Assembly (NCBI GenBank): GCA_002946415.1
Contig: NJPS01000051.1
Coordinates: 732,001-796,000 of the forward strand
Reading direction: 5' to 3'
DNA from: Rutstroemia sp. NJR-2017a BVV2
Lineage: Eukaryota > Ascomycota > Leotiomycetes > Helotiales > Rutstroemiaceae
Length of the DNA: 64,000 nt
Part shown: positions 1 to 13,500 of the stretch, one piece after another
Position numbering within the stretch: the stretch's first letter is position 1
How the letters are laid out: each line of letters opens with the position of its first letter
Notes under the pieces: model-generated
What the model was told of the DNA's origin: nothing
The model's database searches: none
Seen by the model: only the letters and a program-made list of their open reading frames with translations
Translations under genes and position numbers: made by a program

Positions 1-1400
1 AATCTAGTGAGGTCTTGCGATCAGGCGGTGCAGAAGTGTTAGGTACAGTAATGAAGATTATGGGCGAGCGTGCCATGGGCCCCCACCTCGAAGGTCTTGA
101 TGATATTCGCAAAACCAAAATCAAGGAATACTTTGATACTGCAGAGGTCAAAGCAAAAGATAAGCCAAAGCCACCGCCAGCAGCCCCTAAAGCAGCAGCT
201 CCTGCTGCTGCACCGAAGAAAACTATGGTTAAAAAGCCAGCCGCAAAGAAACCCCCACCAGCACCAAGCCCATATGCGCAAGAAGCACCGTTAGCTCCGC
301 AGCCCACTGCAAGAAGCGCCCCTGGCTCGAAACTCAGCAAGCCATCCGGGCCTGGAGTGGGACTGAAGCCTCCTGGTAAAAGAACAATTGCCACGTCAGG
401 ATCAGCCCCCCCTCCTGCGGTAACCTCGCCGAAGCGTGCCGTTGCACCCGCGTCCCCGGTTGAGGAAGAAGCACCTCCTGCACCTCGTATGGGTCTGGCT
501 GGTCGTGGACTTGCTGGCCGATCTTTAGCCAAAGCGCCAGCCGCTGCTGCAGCTCCTCCAATGTCTTCAATGTCACCCCCACCCAACGCTGGTCTTACTG
601 CTTTGGAGCGAGCCGAGCTAGAAGAATTACGAGCAGACAAAGAACGCTTACAACAGCAGGCTGACGAACTCCGCCATGAACGCTCACGGCTCAATTCAGA
701 AGTACAGGAATTGAAGAATCAAAATGCACAGCTGATCGAGGACCACACCAGGGATGTGCTATCCATCAAAGCCAAGGAGACCCAGCTCGTACGCGCCAGA
801 TCAGATGGTGAAGCAGCAGAAGCCATGTGCGCACAGTTGCGACGGGAAATGGAAAGACTGAAGCGGGCACTAACAACTGCCGAACGAGTCAACAGCCAAT
901 CCTTGGACAGTCCCGGACGCGATGGTGCAAATGACGAAGCTGGTATCTATCGCGACTCGACATACGGTGCAACATCAGATAACAGTCGACCAGCTTACAG
1001 CAGCCGTTCCCGCATGTCCTTCGCATCAACCATGAGCGAGGAGAAGGAAAACGGCGGCGATCCTCATGTAGCTGCGTACGGTCGTAAGATGCTAAGTCCG
1101 GATTTGGATGTGCCGCGTAACGGCCGATCAAGTGCTGCAAGTGGTAGCGGGAGGGGTAGTCCGGCGCCGCATGCTTACTCGAGTAGTGATCGGATGGCGA
1201 GGGATGGCAGTGCCGCGACGAATGGTAGTGGAGTGGAGAGTTGGAAGAGAGCTGCTGAGGTCACGAGTGCGTTGAAGGCCAAAATCGAACAGATGAAGGT
1301 AGGGTCTCTCCTTTTTCGCCTATGCGACTTGAGATGTATTTGTCATTTTACTAATTGGGCTTTCTATCAATAGGCACGGCAGGGACTTACTAGGCCTTGA
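1..1400 (+). CDS. STU2: Stu2/XMAP215-family microtubule polymerase, 3' end
   Basis: Partial gene, cut by the left edge; exons 1-1298 and 1374-1400, about 440 residues visible. The visible part starts after the TOG domains. It has a Lys/Ala/Pro-rich basic linker (about nt 160-560; this region binds the microtubule lattice in the family), then a Leu-heptad coiled coil starting at LTALERAELEELRADKERL and running to about nt 890 (dimerisation), then a Ser/Gly-rich tail. A 75-bp intron (donor gtaggg, acceptor atcaatag) precedes a last 27-nt exon encoding ARQGLTRP and the stop. Without splicing the frame would read 24 extra hydrophobic residues. In the family these proteins speed tubulin addition at plus ends and act at spindle poles and kinetochores, and the extreme C terminus binds partners such as TACC-type proteins or Ndc80. 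The family call rests on domain order and the C-terminal KIEQMKARQGL-type motif, because the diagnostic TOG domains lie outside the window. Confidence 0.85.
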
Positions 1401-2301
1401 GTTACTGATTGGTCAGGGGGTGGTTATATAGTTAATGGATGATGAAGATTACTGTTGTGCTACTTCTCGGTATTATGATAGATGGTATGGCATGGTATGG
1501 TTTGGGAAACGGCAAGGTCAAGGGAATGGAAGGGAAAGGTCGGAGTCATTGGCAATTGATTGATCAAGGGGTGTTGTGGTTGGTCATGCATGGCCTTTGG
1601 TCTCTATACGTCTTTTGAGTTTTGCTTCGGGGCGGTATGAGGTGGCATCCTCCAAGATCAACTTTTTCTTATGCTGCATTGCAGTGGGTTGTTGATGTAG
1701 CGAAGGCGGCTTATTTGTTTCCCTTCTACACGATTCGAAACGAGATGAGACGACAAGATATCTATGTATGCACATGTCGTGTGCTGTATGGTTGGCGTCA
1801 TGGACCCGTTCGGCGGTGGAGGCTGTGGCTGGCAGCGGCGCTGGTAGCGACAATAAGCATTGTACTGATCGATTGACTCACCGAACAGGCAGGCAGACAG
1901 GCAGGCGGAAGCAGAGCTCTCATCTGACCTCTTCCGTTTTTTCTCATGTGTCTTGTTTCCTGTGGAACCTGCCTACCGTTTTCTTTATTTTCCTACCCGT
2001 TGTTGCGGTTGTTAATGATACCACGGAATGCGAGCAATTTTATTTACTTTACTTTAACTCTACTTTACTTTACCGTGTGTGTGGTCTGGTGTTGCTGATT
2101 GATTGAGGTTTCGGTGCGGTAGCACAATATGCATGAATGATCGTGGTGGAGGTGACTGAGTATTTGGCCCTTAGCCTATGGGGTTGCAGAAGACGGCGGT
2201 CGTATTGCTCACTCTTTTTTCTTGGAGACTGGGCGGCAGAGGGTGGGAATGCGCTGCATATATGGTAGAGTCGTAGTGGTGAGCATGATCGTCGTCGGAA
2301 T

Positions 2302-2372
2302 GTGTATGCGTGTATGTATGTCTATGTGTTTATGTATGTATGTATGTTTATGTGTATATGTATGTGTGTTTA
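2302..2372. repeat. degenerate TATG/TG microsatellite
   Basis: Runs of TATG, TGTA and TG units, interrupted, within the non-coding tract downstream of STU2. Simple-sequence expansion; no function can be read from it. Confidence 0.7.
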
Positions 2373-2739
2373 TAGGTAGGTAGTACTAGGTAAGGTACTC
2401 GGAGACGGCATTCCCCCTACTACTCTACCTGCATGCCTACTACTTCTGTATGTCGCTACTCCGGTCTGCTTTGTATCATTGATTGGGTAGGCATATGATT
2501 GGTCGTTGTGCATTGGCGCTGTATGTAATTTATACACGTATAGATTGTGGTTCGCGCTTTATAGGCGTGCCAGAGATGGATATTTTCCGGAAAGTGTGGC
2601 TTTATTATTTGCTTGGCGAGGAGAGAACAGGAGGGAGGTTCTTGTAATCCTTCTCCTTCATCATTTCCTTCTTTTTTTCGCGCGCGTGCACACAAGTTGG
2701 GAATAGTGAGGGTTGTAGATTGTTGGTATTATTTGTTGG

Positions 2740-2775
2740 TTTGTTTGTTTGTTTGTTTGTTTGTTTGTTTGTTTG
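2740..2775. repeat. (TTTG)n microsatellite
   Basis: About nine perfect tandem TTTG units. Perfect tetranucleotide arrays of this length are usually polymorphic between strains. Confidence 0.9.
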
Positions 2776-5700
2776 CTTCTATGCCGACGTGATGCGTAGG
2801 TACGAGCATCGTTCTACAGCTTACTTCGCTCTAAACCTTTACAGGAAATCACTATCGCGCAAGCAGTTGTCCCTATGAGGTAGGATTATGGCCAAGCTTT
2901 CGGCAGGTGTATGAGTGGTGGGTGATATTCTAGAATCAAAGGAAGGAGAGTAAGGATCAACTTAGGGGTTCTAGAACTCGTGCAATGTACCCCGTAGAGG
3001 TTGACGTGAAGAATCCTTCGGTGCACAGTGTACCTTTGTAGAAAAGTTGAGATGAAGGATCAATATACTTTTGGCCTTGAGAGACAGGATACATAGAGCC
3101 GAGGCATATGGATTGAGAATGGGGTTAAAAGAGCCTAGGTATCTCGTATACGAGTAGCAGAAAAGCTGGAAGGGAATATGCACACCGCTGCTCATTGATT
3201 CGTTCCTTGGATTCCATAGGTCCGTATGATGAAATCTAAAACCAAACAATCAAAGGAGCAATCAACTCAATTCGAATTCTTATAAGTTACCCGTGTAGTA
3301 TATCCGTTTCCTCTATCCAGAAGAAGCTCGTGTGCGTGGAAGTAGATGATAAGGTTGTAAAGGGCAATCCTTGCAAGCGAAAGGGAGTCATGCATACCAT
3401 ATCACATCAAATCACAACGGTCGGACATAAAATTCAACCGCGCTGGATGGACACTGGACAGACGTGTATTTGTATGTGTAATGCTAGTAAGACGAAATGA
3501 AACGACGGCACGGAATGTGGGTGTTCGGAAACCGAAGGGTTGAAGATATGAAGCTTCTGTACCGAAACAGAAGAGTGCAGGTGGTAGAGCGCATCTACTG
3601 TGACAGCACCGACGAGTAGTTTCGCTTTTGTCGCGGAGATTATTTGGGGGGGCTGTTGGAACTGTTTGTTTGTTGAAGTTGTGTGGGGTCCGCAGGGTGT
3701 GCGTTGTGGGATGGGATTGGTTCGTGGAGACCACCAGAACTAGAGCTAGCAAGAGTTGGGAGGTTGGAGGGGCTTTCGTGGGTGCTCAAGCCTCTAGAGA
3801 AATCACATCATGTCAGATGAAGAGTCTTCAGCCATGTAGCGTGAATATGCTCTCTATGCCCAAATTCGCTTAGGTACATGGCGGCAGCGAGGCGAGCGAG
3901 AGATCCAGGCTGGACATCTACATGTGAAGGTAACACCAGACCCAGACAGAAAGGTCTCAATGATGACATGGTGATCCAATACAGCAGCCTCTGCCCACCT
4001 ATCCATTCATCCAAACCAAGGCATACACTCACAGCATGATTGTGCAGACCCACCAGCCTGCACTACGACATACTGATTGATAAACGGACATGTACATCCA
4101 CCCATCCAGTCCCCAAGTGGTAAGAAAAACAGGGTATTCTTGGCTGAACTTTGGTAGCGAAGAATGCGTGTGTGGGTGTGATGGTTAACTAACTGCATGG
4201 TAAGGATCGAGTGGTCGGGGTGAGATTGAACACCGCGCAAGTGCTTCGGGCTTGCTGGCTTGCTTGCTGAGATGAGATGGGCACTCGAGTGGATGGCATT
4301 ATTAATTCGATGGGTAATGATGGAACTTGAAGATTATTGATGGGCTGAAGGAAGGATCTCCAATGGTTCTGTTTCATCGCGGTGCCCATGATCGATGAGG
4401 CAGGTGGGGGGCTTGGGTTAGACGAAGATTACGGTCGGTAGGCGGAGGATGAGATGGCCATGTGAAGACCAGAGAGGTGAGAATGAGGATGATTGAATGA
4501 CTGATTGATTGCTCATTGATCGGTGAGAGCTTTTGGCATGGCTGGGCGCGGAGGAAGTGAGCGAAGAAGGAAATGTCTAACGAGGATTTGGAATGGAGGA
4601 CGTTTGAGGGGTAGCTGAAATCTTTACGCAAACTGACCGGTATACATCTGTCTCCCAATATCTGAACCAAGAATCGAGGCGACAAGGGGCAATATACCCA
4701 ACTAGGCGGTCCTCATGTCACAACATTAACATCATCGAGATCTTCGTCCCTTCTTCTTCTTGTTCTCCTCCTCCTTCCATTTCCCCATTTACCATATGCA
4801 GGAACAATGTAGAAGGATCAACCATCTATATACTTAGGTAAATGTACATGTGTTGTAACCATGAACTCTCCGGGTCAAATAAACGAATATGCACCCACTC
4901 TATTCATCCAGAAAGGTCCAACTTATATCCATATCTATATCTATGTCCATATACATAACTAACAACATCCATACTCGTATAAATTACGTTTTAAGATCCC
5001 AATCAATCGATTGATCAATCAAAATATTCTCAGATAGAAATTCCTCAATGAACCATCATTCATTCTGGAAGAAAGCCGTTGGGAGGAAGAGACGGGAAGG
5101 AAGCAAGCAAAAGAGACGCGGGCTCGGATGTAAGGAGTGATTATCCGGGCTCTCCCTCGAGCTATTGGCCGATGAATCTCAAAAATGGCGAAATTGATAA
5201 TATTATTATTGTGACTTACCCAGCTGGGTAATGCTATCGATGTCGCAAATCTACACTCAGCGACGACGGTAGAAGAGTCTCCGCGATACACCGTTAGGCA
5301 AATTCTATATTGCACGGCATTTGGGCTCATACTATCGATGTGGAATGGAACCCCCTTCATCGACGCAACGACGGCTGCTGAATAGAAAAGAAACACACCT
5401 AAGGGAAAGGGAAAATGCCCTCGTCGTCTCTTCCCGTCTCTCATCGCTCCAGTACCACCAACCTTATCATCATCCACTGCATCCAGTGCAGTCACAGAGC
5501 AGCTGGACTGACTCAAAACAGCCAAACAGACGAGAACCCTTCCCAAGAAATGCATATCCTTACTATTATAGCAATACTAAATTCTGTCACCTCTCGAAAT
5601 CGGATCTACTTGGCCTTCCACCAAGGAGCCCTGCTCTGCTCTGCTCACTCCTCATTCTACCCTGCCTTGCTCTGCTAAATCGTCCGTCCCCCGCAACGTT

Positions 5701-8700
5701 GCGCAGCCAATGCAGTGCAAGGATCGTCATTAGCCGGGAAGCTACCACTGAATGACATCTCCTGTCTCTGAAAATCTCCCTTCTGGTGTGCTTCCCCAAC
5801 CACTTACAGCACCTTGACGTCCTGCGACGGGAAGGCATTCCTTTCTCCTTTTTCCCTTTTGATTGCTTGCTTAGCTGCACGTCCGATATATTGATACGGT
5901 ACTGTATTGCAGCCGTTTTTCGTGCATCCGCGGTCCGTGTCTTGTCCTTTTTCTCCATTATCCATCGCGATGTCTTGGGCGGGTAGTTATTAATCTCCCT
6001 TCTTACATACATGTACGTTTATGTACGAAGCCATATAGGAGAATAGGAAGTAGGGGAAATGTCATCCGCGATTTGCACGTGGAAGACTGAAAAACGGTTT
6101 ATCTCTTGCCGTCCCTCCCTTGATTGACCTTCTTATACACACATATACATACATATAGGAGGGCCCGGTGCGAGCCGGTATCGAATTCGATATGCTGTGT
6201 ACCTATGTGGTCATGTAAGATGCTCCTTCTAGACAATAAATCAGCTGATGTTCAGCGAACTGGTAGATCAATGCCGCATTCCATCGCATCGTCTCGGCTC
6301 TTCAATGAAGGGTCTTTTTGTGTTTCTGTTTCGAGGGTTTCGGTACAATTGGGTGATAAGTTATCGACTTGCCTATTCAGGACGTCCCTCCCTACGAGGA
6401 CTTATCGACCAACCAGAACATTGCCCGAAATCACTCGACTACCTGGCTACGTATTATCTATCTCCGTAGGTACGAAGTACGAAGAAGAGCTACCTTACTG
6501 ATGACTGATGACAGCTTAGCTACATTACTCATTAGCTCCTCTCTATTCCAGTCGCTTGACAGCCTCGACAGCTACCTCGCATTATCCCCCCACCCCGCTA
6601 TCCCCCCACGTCAACTCTTACCTTACAGCATCAGTAGTACCTTCGCTCCAAGCCCTCCTGCACGTCAAGTGAGGATCAACCAATGTTCGCATTTAAAATC
6701 TCCACGAGGATAGCCCAAGCACATCTGACATAGCATAGCATAGCATTCAATGAGAGAAATAAATTGACCTTTCTGGCATGGAACAGGGCGATCGTGAAAT
6801 TCCCCGATGCTTTCCCCAAGAAAGAAATACACGCAGCTAAAAGGCCGAGAATAGTAATAACACTAATAGCAAAGTCGGCATCTACCGAGTAGACAGCACC
6901 AGACCTTCAGCCCAGAAAGCCCAGCGATCTGGTTACTGTGGTGATTTTTGTATATGGGGGGTGGTACAACCAAGCTGCGCTAATCGTCCTCGTACGAGAA
7001 TGAATAAGAGCATCGTATTTGGGAGCTGCTGTGCGACCACTCTGGCTAGCTAGCTGCGAAGATTGGTAATGCAACCAGTCTGCGGAACACTTAAACTAGG
7101 TAACTTAGGTATTTACGAATAATGAGAGAAAGAAAAAGAATATTATAACCCGTCTCTTGATGCAAGAGGCGTTTGTGTTTTGGACACTTAGCAAGGATGG
7201 TTTGGTGCGGTGGAGGGGTAGTAAAGTTATTCATATGTCGGTCAGTCCGTCAACACGAAGAACGTGCTGACCAAATAGATGAATGTCTGCCTTAATATAG
7301 CATGTGAAAAGCGTAGTTGTTGCGTATACATGTGTGTGTAAAGATGATGCTGTTGATATCGCCGTTGTAAGATTACTGTATTGCGCAGGAATGACAAAGT
7401 GAGTGGGTTACATAGTGTAGTAGTAGCGAATATACTGACTGACAGAGTGACGAACAGCCAGACAACGGGCAGATGAAACCAACGTCATGCCAGCTGCACC
7501 TGCACCTCGCTATTCTCCTTCTCCTTCGAGTGGCCTAGCTTGCCATTTGGCTTACATAATCCTTCCTCCTCTCAACCGCATCTCATCGCAGTACATTAGG
7601 GAGCCAGCAGTTCTAGGTACGTACCCTCACCGCCGCAAACCAACCTTAGCTACCCACCAAGAAAGATTCCCGGCCATCAATGCAGAGAATTCCCTCACAT
7701 TTACGCTGCCCACCTCTTCCTCAAACATGTATCTATCACTTTTCTTGTTCTCAAACACCAGCGAACTCTACCCCGCAGTTCCTCTCGAACCACGCTTAAC
7801 TACGGTATTGGAGCTTGGAGAGCTAACTACTGTAACTAAACCTCTGTACTGTAACTAACTCCTTCCCCTCTAACTAACCTATCTACTCGTGCCACTGTAT
7901 TAACTAATCTAGCCCCAACGCATAATCCATCATAAACCCCACCACTACTGTACCTCACCTCACCTCCTATTTCCCATCCAGACCACAGCCGAAAAAACGT
8001 TCAAAACAACTTTATCACATCTAACATTTACACTTTTCCTGCCCGCTGAACCGAAAAACCCATCAATGTTAGATTATCGTACATCACCTCACATAGCATA
8101 ACAGAACCCAGCTACCTGCATCTATCTATGCATTCAATCTAAATGCATTAGATGCAGTCCGTCCGTGCCGTCCCAATTTCATTCCATTCCATCCCATCCC
8201 GTACTTACTTTCTATCGCATCGCATCGCAGTTCTGGTTCTCATAACCCGGTTCTCGGAACCGGTGGACGTGGAATCTGGTCGTCGGTTAGGTGGGGACTG
8301 CCAGATCTATCACGGCTCATATATATATAACTTTGTGCAGAGAGGACTGCATAGAGGGAGGACTTGGGGGGGAGATTTTCATGCGTGCTTGCTTACTACA
8401 ACTACTGTAGAGTAACTTGATAGCTGTATGAATTGAGATACTTTTCCTTTTGTTACCGTGTATGCGTGATGATTTATCTTCGTCTCTTGGCGAGGGCAAA
8501 TGACATGGGATACTTCGTAGTCTGGAATGAATGTACGATCCCCTTAGATGCGTTTCTTCACAGCCGGCGCCAATATCTATGTACTTCGGAGTCCGTATTG
8601 AAGCGAGTGACTAGCTGACTGACTAGCTCATTGACTGACTTTGACAACTGAACTGTATAGCAATCGTACACGATCGTACCTGTCTGCTTGTATCCATTGC

Positions 8701-8835
8701 CTGCCCATTCCCCGTCCTTTCTCTCTCCTCCTCGTCCTTATCCCAAATTTCCCGATCCGCATCCCCACAGCCGTACAACCAACCATCTTCACCAACCGTA
8801 TCTGCACCTCCATTTCCATCTCCAAGCACCCAAAT

Positions 8836-8862
8836 CCCCCCCCCCCCCCCCCCCCAAAAAAA
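8836..8862. repeat. C20-A7 homopolymer tract
   Basis: Twenty consecutive C followed directly by seven A. The length may be a sequencing or assembly approximation. It lies in non-coding sequence with pyrimidine-rich flanks on the left. Confidence 0.85.
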
Positions 8863-10212
8863 GACGGAAAATTTTCATATGTAATCGTACAACAAACACC
8901 GCATCGGTCGCGATCGGAGCACACAACACATGTACACGGGCGCGGGAACGGCTACGCACAGCACAGCACAGCATATGCTGGACCGGAGTCGCGTCGCGCG
9001 CCGAAAGATAGAAAATAATTAATAGGCCGCGAACCAGCCCGTTACCCTGGTTGATGGGAAGTCTGTACTTCCACAAGTTGGTTTGGATGGAGGGGGGGGT
9101 AATTTGTTGGTAGTGAGGAAAGGGGAGAAAGGGAGTGAGGGGAGGAGGAAGTATAAGAAATCTGTGAAGGGGAGTTGAACGAATGAGTGATGAGCGCAAG
9201 GTTATAGAGATAGAGATAGAGATACTTAATCTTTTGTAGCATGGTAGAGGCTCAGTAGTAGAAGCTTCGTAGATGAAGTTAAATCTTTCGATTATGCCTC
9301 TCCTCTCTGTGTCATCGATTTCCTAGACTCCTTTCCCATAGATACATCATGGTGATCCTGCCACTCCATCCATGCCCTAATAATGATAACCGTCCAATCC
9401 CATCCCGATCCAATCCCATATCCCAATAATCCATAAAGCATACCCCATATCCATCCGTCCAGTCATCCCATAAGAGAGGAGAAACGCCAGCCAGCCAGCT
9501 AGAACCAGTACCGCTGGCCCCATGTAAAGATTCCTAATGGCCGTCCGTTGCAGGATATATGAGATATAGGGAAAAAAAGGTATAAAAAATGAGACGCCCT
9601 CCTTCCTGTACAAATCCAATATCCAGATGTTCTAGCTCCGTTCCAGATGCCGTTGTTGTTCAATAGATGTGGTATTGTAAGTTTATTTCTTCTGACCTGT
9701 GTGTCCAATACACATCATACAACATATCAAATATAAAATATGCCTGCCCAATGCCCAACCATTTTTTATTAAGAATTTCGCCTCTTTCGACTCGATTGAC
9801 TGATAGTGATGTTGTGTTGTGTTGTGTTTGGTATCTTCCTGGTCCTTCTTCGTCTTCTTCTCGTCTCCCCAGTTTTTATGTTCTCGTGGTAGGTTGGGTT
9901 ATTTGTCCCTCTCAAGGGCGTAGAGGGGGAGAAGTTGGATTGCTCCGTCTCGATAGTAGTCGTAATACATTATGGCCGAATCATAAGTAACTTATATGAT
10001 CCCATCATACATGAAGTCGGCTCTTTTTGGGGATATCATAGTACCATTCCGGTCTTACTGAGTGTTTGCAATCGCCTGTGGTTGTATCTTCGTTAGCTTT
10101 CTGTCATTCTTTTTCGTGCCATCCCAAATGTATCATATCATCGGAGGAAACTTTTCGGAGAAAAGACCGAATGAACAGACGAAGGGGCGCGCGGCGGGGG
10201 AGGGGAGGGGTG

Positions 10213-10526
10213 CTAACCACACTTCTCATCCAACCTATATGATCCACGTCAGTATGATGAGTCGACTGGTACAGTCAGATAACGAGGGAAGAAAACTTAC
10301 CTAAATTCCACAGCCACCACATTGGGAGGACAACGGCGATGTGTACTCTCATAAGTGGTACACCATGCTCGGACAGTATAACGAACGTGACCTATTGACC
10401 GGACGACACTTCGGTCAGTGATACTAATTCTCTTTGGTGTAAAAGTGGGAGGAACGCCGAATGTTAGCAGGAAAAATAAAATCAAAGCTTACCACAGCGA
10501 AACTCAACTTGAGTATAATCGCACAT
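10213..10526 (-). CDS. small cysteine-rich protein, 48 residues, three exons
   Basis: Spliced micro-gene found by reading across introns. Exons on the minus strand are 10493-10526, 10301-10391 and 10213-10234 (147 nt, 48 residues). Intron 1 (101 bp) has donor GTAAGC, a CTGAC branch and acceptor CAATAG. Intron 2 (66 bp) has donor GTAAGT, a CTGAC branch and acceptor ATATAG. The protein starts MCDYTQVEFRCGH, continues RYTVRAWC and RRCPPNVVAVEFR, and ends LDEKCG. Cys lie at 2, 11, 22, 32 and 47 and His at 13 and 29, a spacing that could hold zinc or form disulfides. There is no signal peptide. An in-frame stop lies just upstream of the ATG, which has A at -3, so this start is likely. From memory the CGH..YTV.AWC..RCPPNVVA pattern recurs in small uncharacterised proteins of filamentous fungi; I cannot verify this here. 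Function unknown. The C terminus is the least certain part. Confidence 0.72.
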
Positions 10527-13500
10527 TTTCACAAAAGAGTTTCAAAAAAGACCGAGTATGTTGGTAGAGATGATGGTGACAAAAGTTTTGGCGGGATGTA
10601 CTTTTACCACAGCCTCGGGCCGGATGGGGTTGGCTTATCGTTTTGATTGTTCCGAGTAACGAGAGAGATTCTCGATGGACGACACAAAAGAAGTGTAAAA
10701 ACGCTAGCAATCCCGGGCCTGTTCTGGTCTACTGCGTGGTGAGAGACAGTAGGTGCGTAGGAAGGTATATGCTTGGTGAAGTAGAGAGGAAGGAAGGTAA
10801 GGTCTAAGGTCGGGTTCTTGGATCTGATATGAGTAGAGAAGTTTGAGGTCGAGACAGGACAGGATGAGGGACTAGATATGTATAAAAAGCTCATCCAAGC
10901 TGCAGCACCTCTCGATCTTAAGGTTCCACCCGGTTTTTTCGGGTCATGATTAAAACAAAATACCGTGGTGTGGTCCTCTCCGGGGTAAGGACAATATTGG
11001 CAGTCGAAGTGGAAGGGGAGTGTGCTAAGGATGGCCAGAAAGAAAGAAAAAAAAATAGGTTTTGCGTGTATTCTACATTATGATGACCATTTTCTAGACC
11101 AAGTCGATTTGTTCCAGACGGATTAACTTGATCGAGTATAAGATTGCTGGAGACGCTCACTGGCCCTATGCTCTTCTTTTTTTTCCTTTCGGTTGTCCCA
11201 TGCGAATTGCAATTAATGACCATTTTAATTTAATCCTGGATGCAACTACAAGAGACAAGGTAGCAGAAGTAACCCAGGTCGAGATATCATTTCGACTAGG
11301 GGGATAGCGAATGCCGGGACGACGCCAGAAAGAACCAAGGGGGGTGAAAGCCCAACCTGGTAAGAAAAGCTTACTGGCCAATTTTGCTTTGCGCTTTACA
11401 GGCTGAGTTCTTAGCGATACCGTCAACACGTGGAATCCCAACCACAAAGCTCACGGATATGGGTACGGATTTGCACTGTACTTTTTGCCCTGTCTCAGAA
11501 TAGCAAGTGGAGAACAAATGCCTAAAATGAAACTGCACTGCACTGTGACTAGCCATCATCAGGCCACCTCTAAATTTTCCGCGAAGAAGCTTGAGTGTAC
11601 GGAGGATGCAAATCTGCAAGCGCCGAGTACCAGGTTATGCTACGCTTCCAGAAGAGAGGTAGACGCGGGGGGATTTCGAAGGCTGTGAGAACTTTAGAGG
11701 CAACTTTTAGGTTTGACCTAACGGACATAGCACCTTAGGAAGATGCGATAGACATGGTCATGAGATACCTACATGAACTTAGTTTGGGTTGAAGGTGGAG
11801 GTAAAGCTGCACCCACCGGCATCTGTGGTCTTTGATACGTGTGATCTAGAAGGAAGGCTCGGAGAGTTGTGAGTTTGAGAGACGTCTGTCCCCATCGGCA
11901 GACCAACCAACTCCCAGTACCACCCGCGAGAAGGAAACGCCCTGCCTCGCTCTAACTTACGCTCGCTCGGTCCCGTAGACCAGCTCAGGTACCAGCCTGG
12001 CAGTGAGTGAGTGGGGAAGTTTTTATGAAATGCTAATCTTCAAGCGCCCTTCGCATTTGCATGAGCCGAGTTGATGACTCAAGGCAGCAAGTAACTTTAG
12101 CAGAGCGACAAAACTATACCCGAGGATTAGTGTCAGGTACATCCTTGAAGGCAAATTGCACCAAATTGTACCTGTGTCGTCTAAGATTGTGTCATGTCAA
12201 CAGAATTGTTGCAAGATTGTTCCAATTCAGCATTGGGAAGGGGAAGGGGGAAGGGGGCGGAGGAGAAAGAAAAAGTCTGCCACTGGCTACTGAGCTACAG
12301 TGCGGACTGTCTGCGGACCAAGAAACTGAAAAGCACCTGTGCGTAGTGATCAAAGAGCAAGATTCTCGGTTTTATTAATCACCAAAAAGAATGAAAGTGC
12401 CATCTGATCTTCTGATTGGCTAGAAAGCACCAAACGAAATAGCAATAATAAGGACATCAAGGTCTATCAACCAGCTAATACCGTAGAGACTTGGGCGTGA
12501 CGGTACTTTCTACTCGTGTCGCAAGGGAAAATACGGAAATGTGGAGGTTATATCGGGCCATTACCAGGCCGCTGGGTTTTCTAGAACACCCCTCGTAAAC
12601 AACAAATTTCGGTCATGAAGCCGTAGCAAGACCCAAACAGGAAAACCTTCTCTCCTAGATAGATAACCGTATAATTTTGTGATAAAAACAATGCCCGGAC
12701 TCAAAACCCTCGAAGCTTTGATGTAATGTATACGCAATCATTTTTTTCTTGTTTGGCCACACTGCCGCTTGTTCTTGTGCTGGGGCCGTGTTCACGAACC
12801 TCATAACTATGCTTGCTTTATTTGCATGGAATCGAAGTACTTCGTAATGGTTGTCGGTTCTTTCGGAGCCTGGAGAGAGGCTCTGACGTATCTCCCACCC
12901 TTGTATCAGCTAACCTTAATCAATCTTGCTTGTCGGTAGTTGGACGTTATTCCCAGATCTCATGGGGTTGGTGTTCATTGTGAATACAGTATAATCCCAT
13001 TCTGTATATCCACTGAAGGACGTCTCGGGTGGATTGGCAGGTAGATCAAGCGCTTGCCTGGGTCTGTACCGTTGTGTGCCATACAGTGAGCATCATGACT
13101 TACTTGAAACCAAGTTTCCTCCTTTATAAAAAAGTTTCAGAGACCAGTGCAAAACATCAATGCTACGGCATAACTTTTTGGAATTCGAGGAAAGGGGATC
13201 GGTAAAGTAAGTTCGGGAAGCAGTCGGGCAAGCCGATCAGTGGATGGCACCACCGCTAGATGGTTTCGGCAGGTGACTAAAGGTCCTAGTCTCTTTTTGC
13301 GACTTTGTCCTTATCATCATATTTAGATGACGGGATGTCTGCAGACGGGAAGGAATGATTCGTATCGGCATGTAGGCTGCCCTCATGAGCCTTTGATCTC
13401 CGAAAATGCACGTCTGCGTCTAGCTTGGAAGGGCCGATGAAACGATACTCGAAGGTTTTGAGTGAAATTTACTTGAGTAATATGTCTCGGAGCATTTTGT

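Larger units (their letters stand above)
1401..10212. other. gene-poor stretch, left part
   Basis: About 8.8 kb downstream of STU2 with no gene I recognise. It contains simple repeats and many short open frames on both strands without recognisable protein character. The best of these is a minus-strand frame starting at 5555 with a signal-peptide-like start (MHFLGRVLVCLAVLSQSS), a strong GTAAGT donor at 5219 and a CAATAG acceptor at 5162. Splicing that 58-bp intron gives 118 residues ending at 5141. No clear branch point is visible, so I keep it as a remark and not as a gene. Confidence 0.6.
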
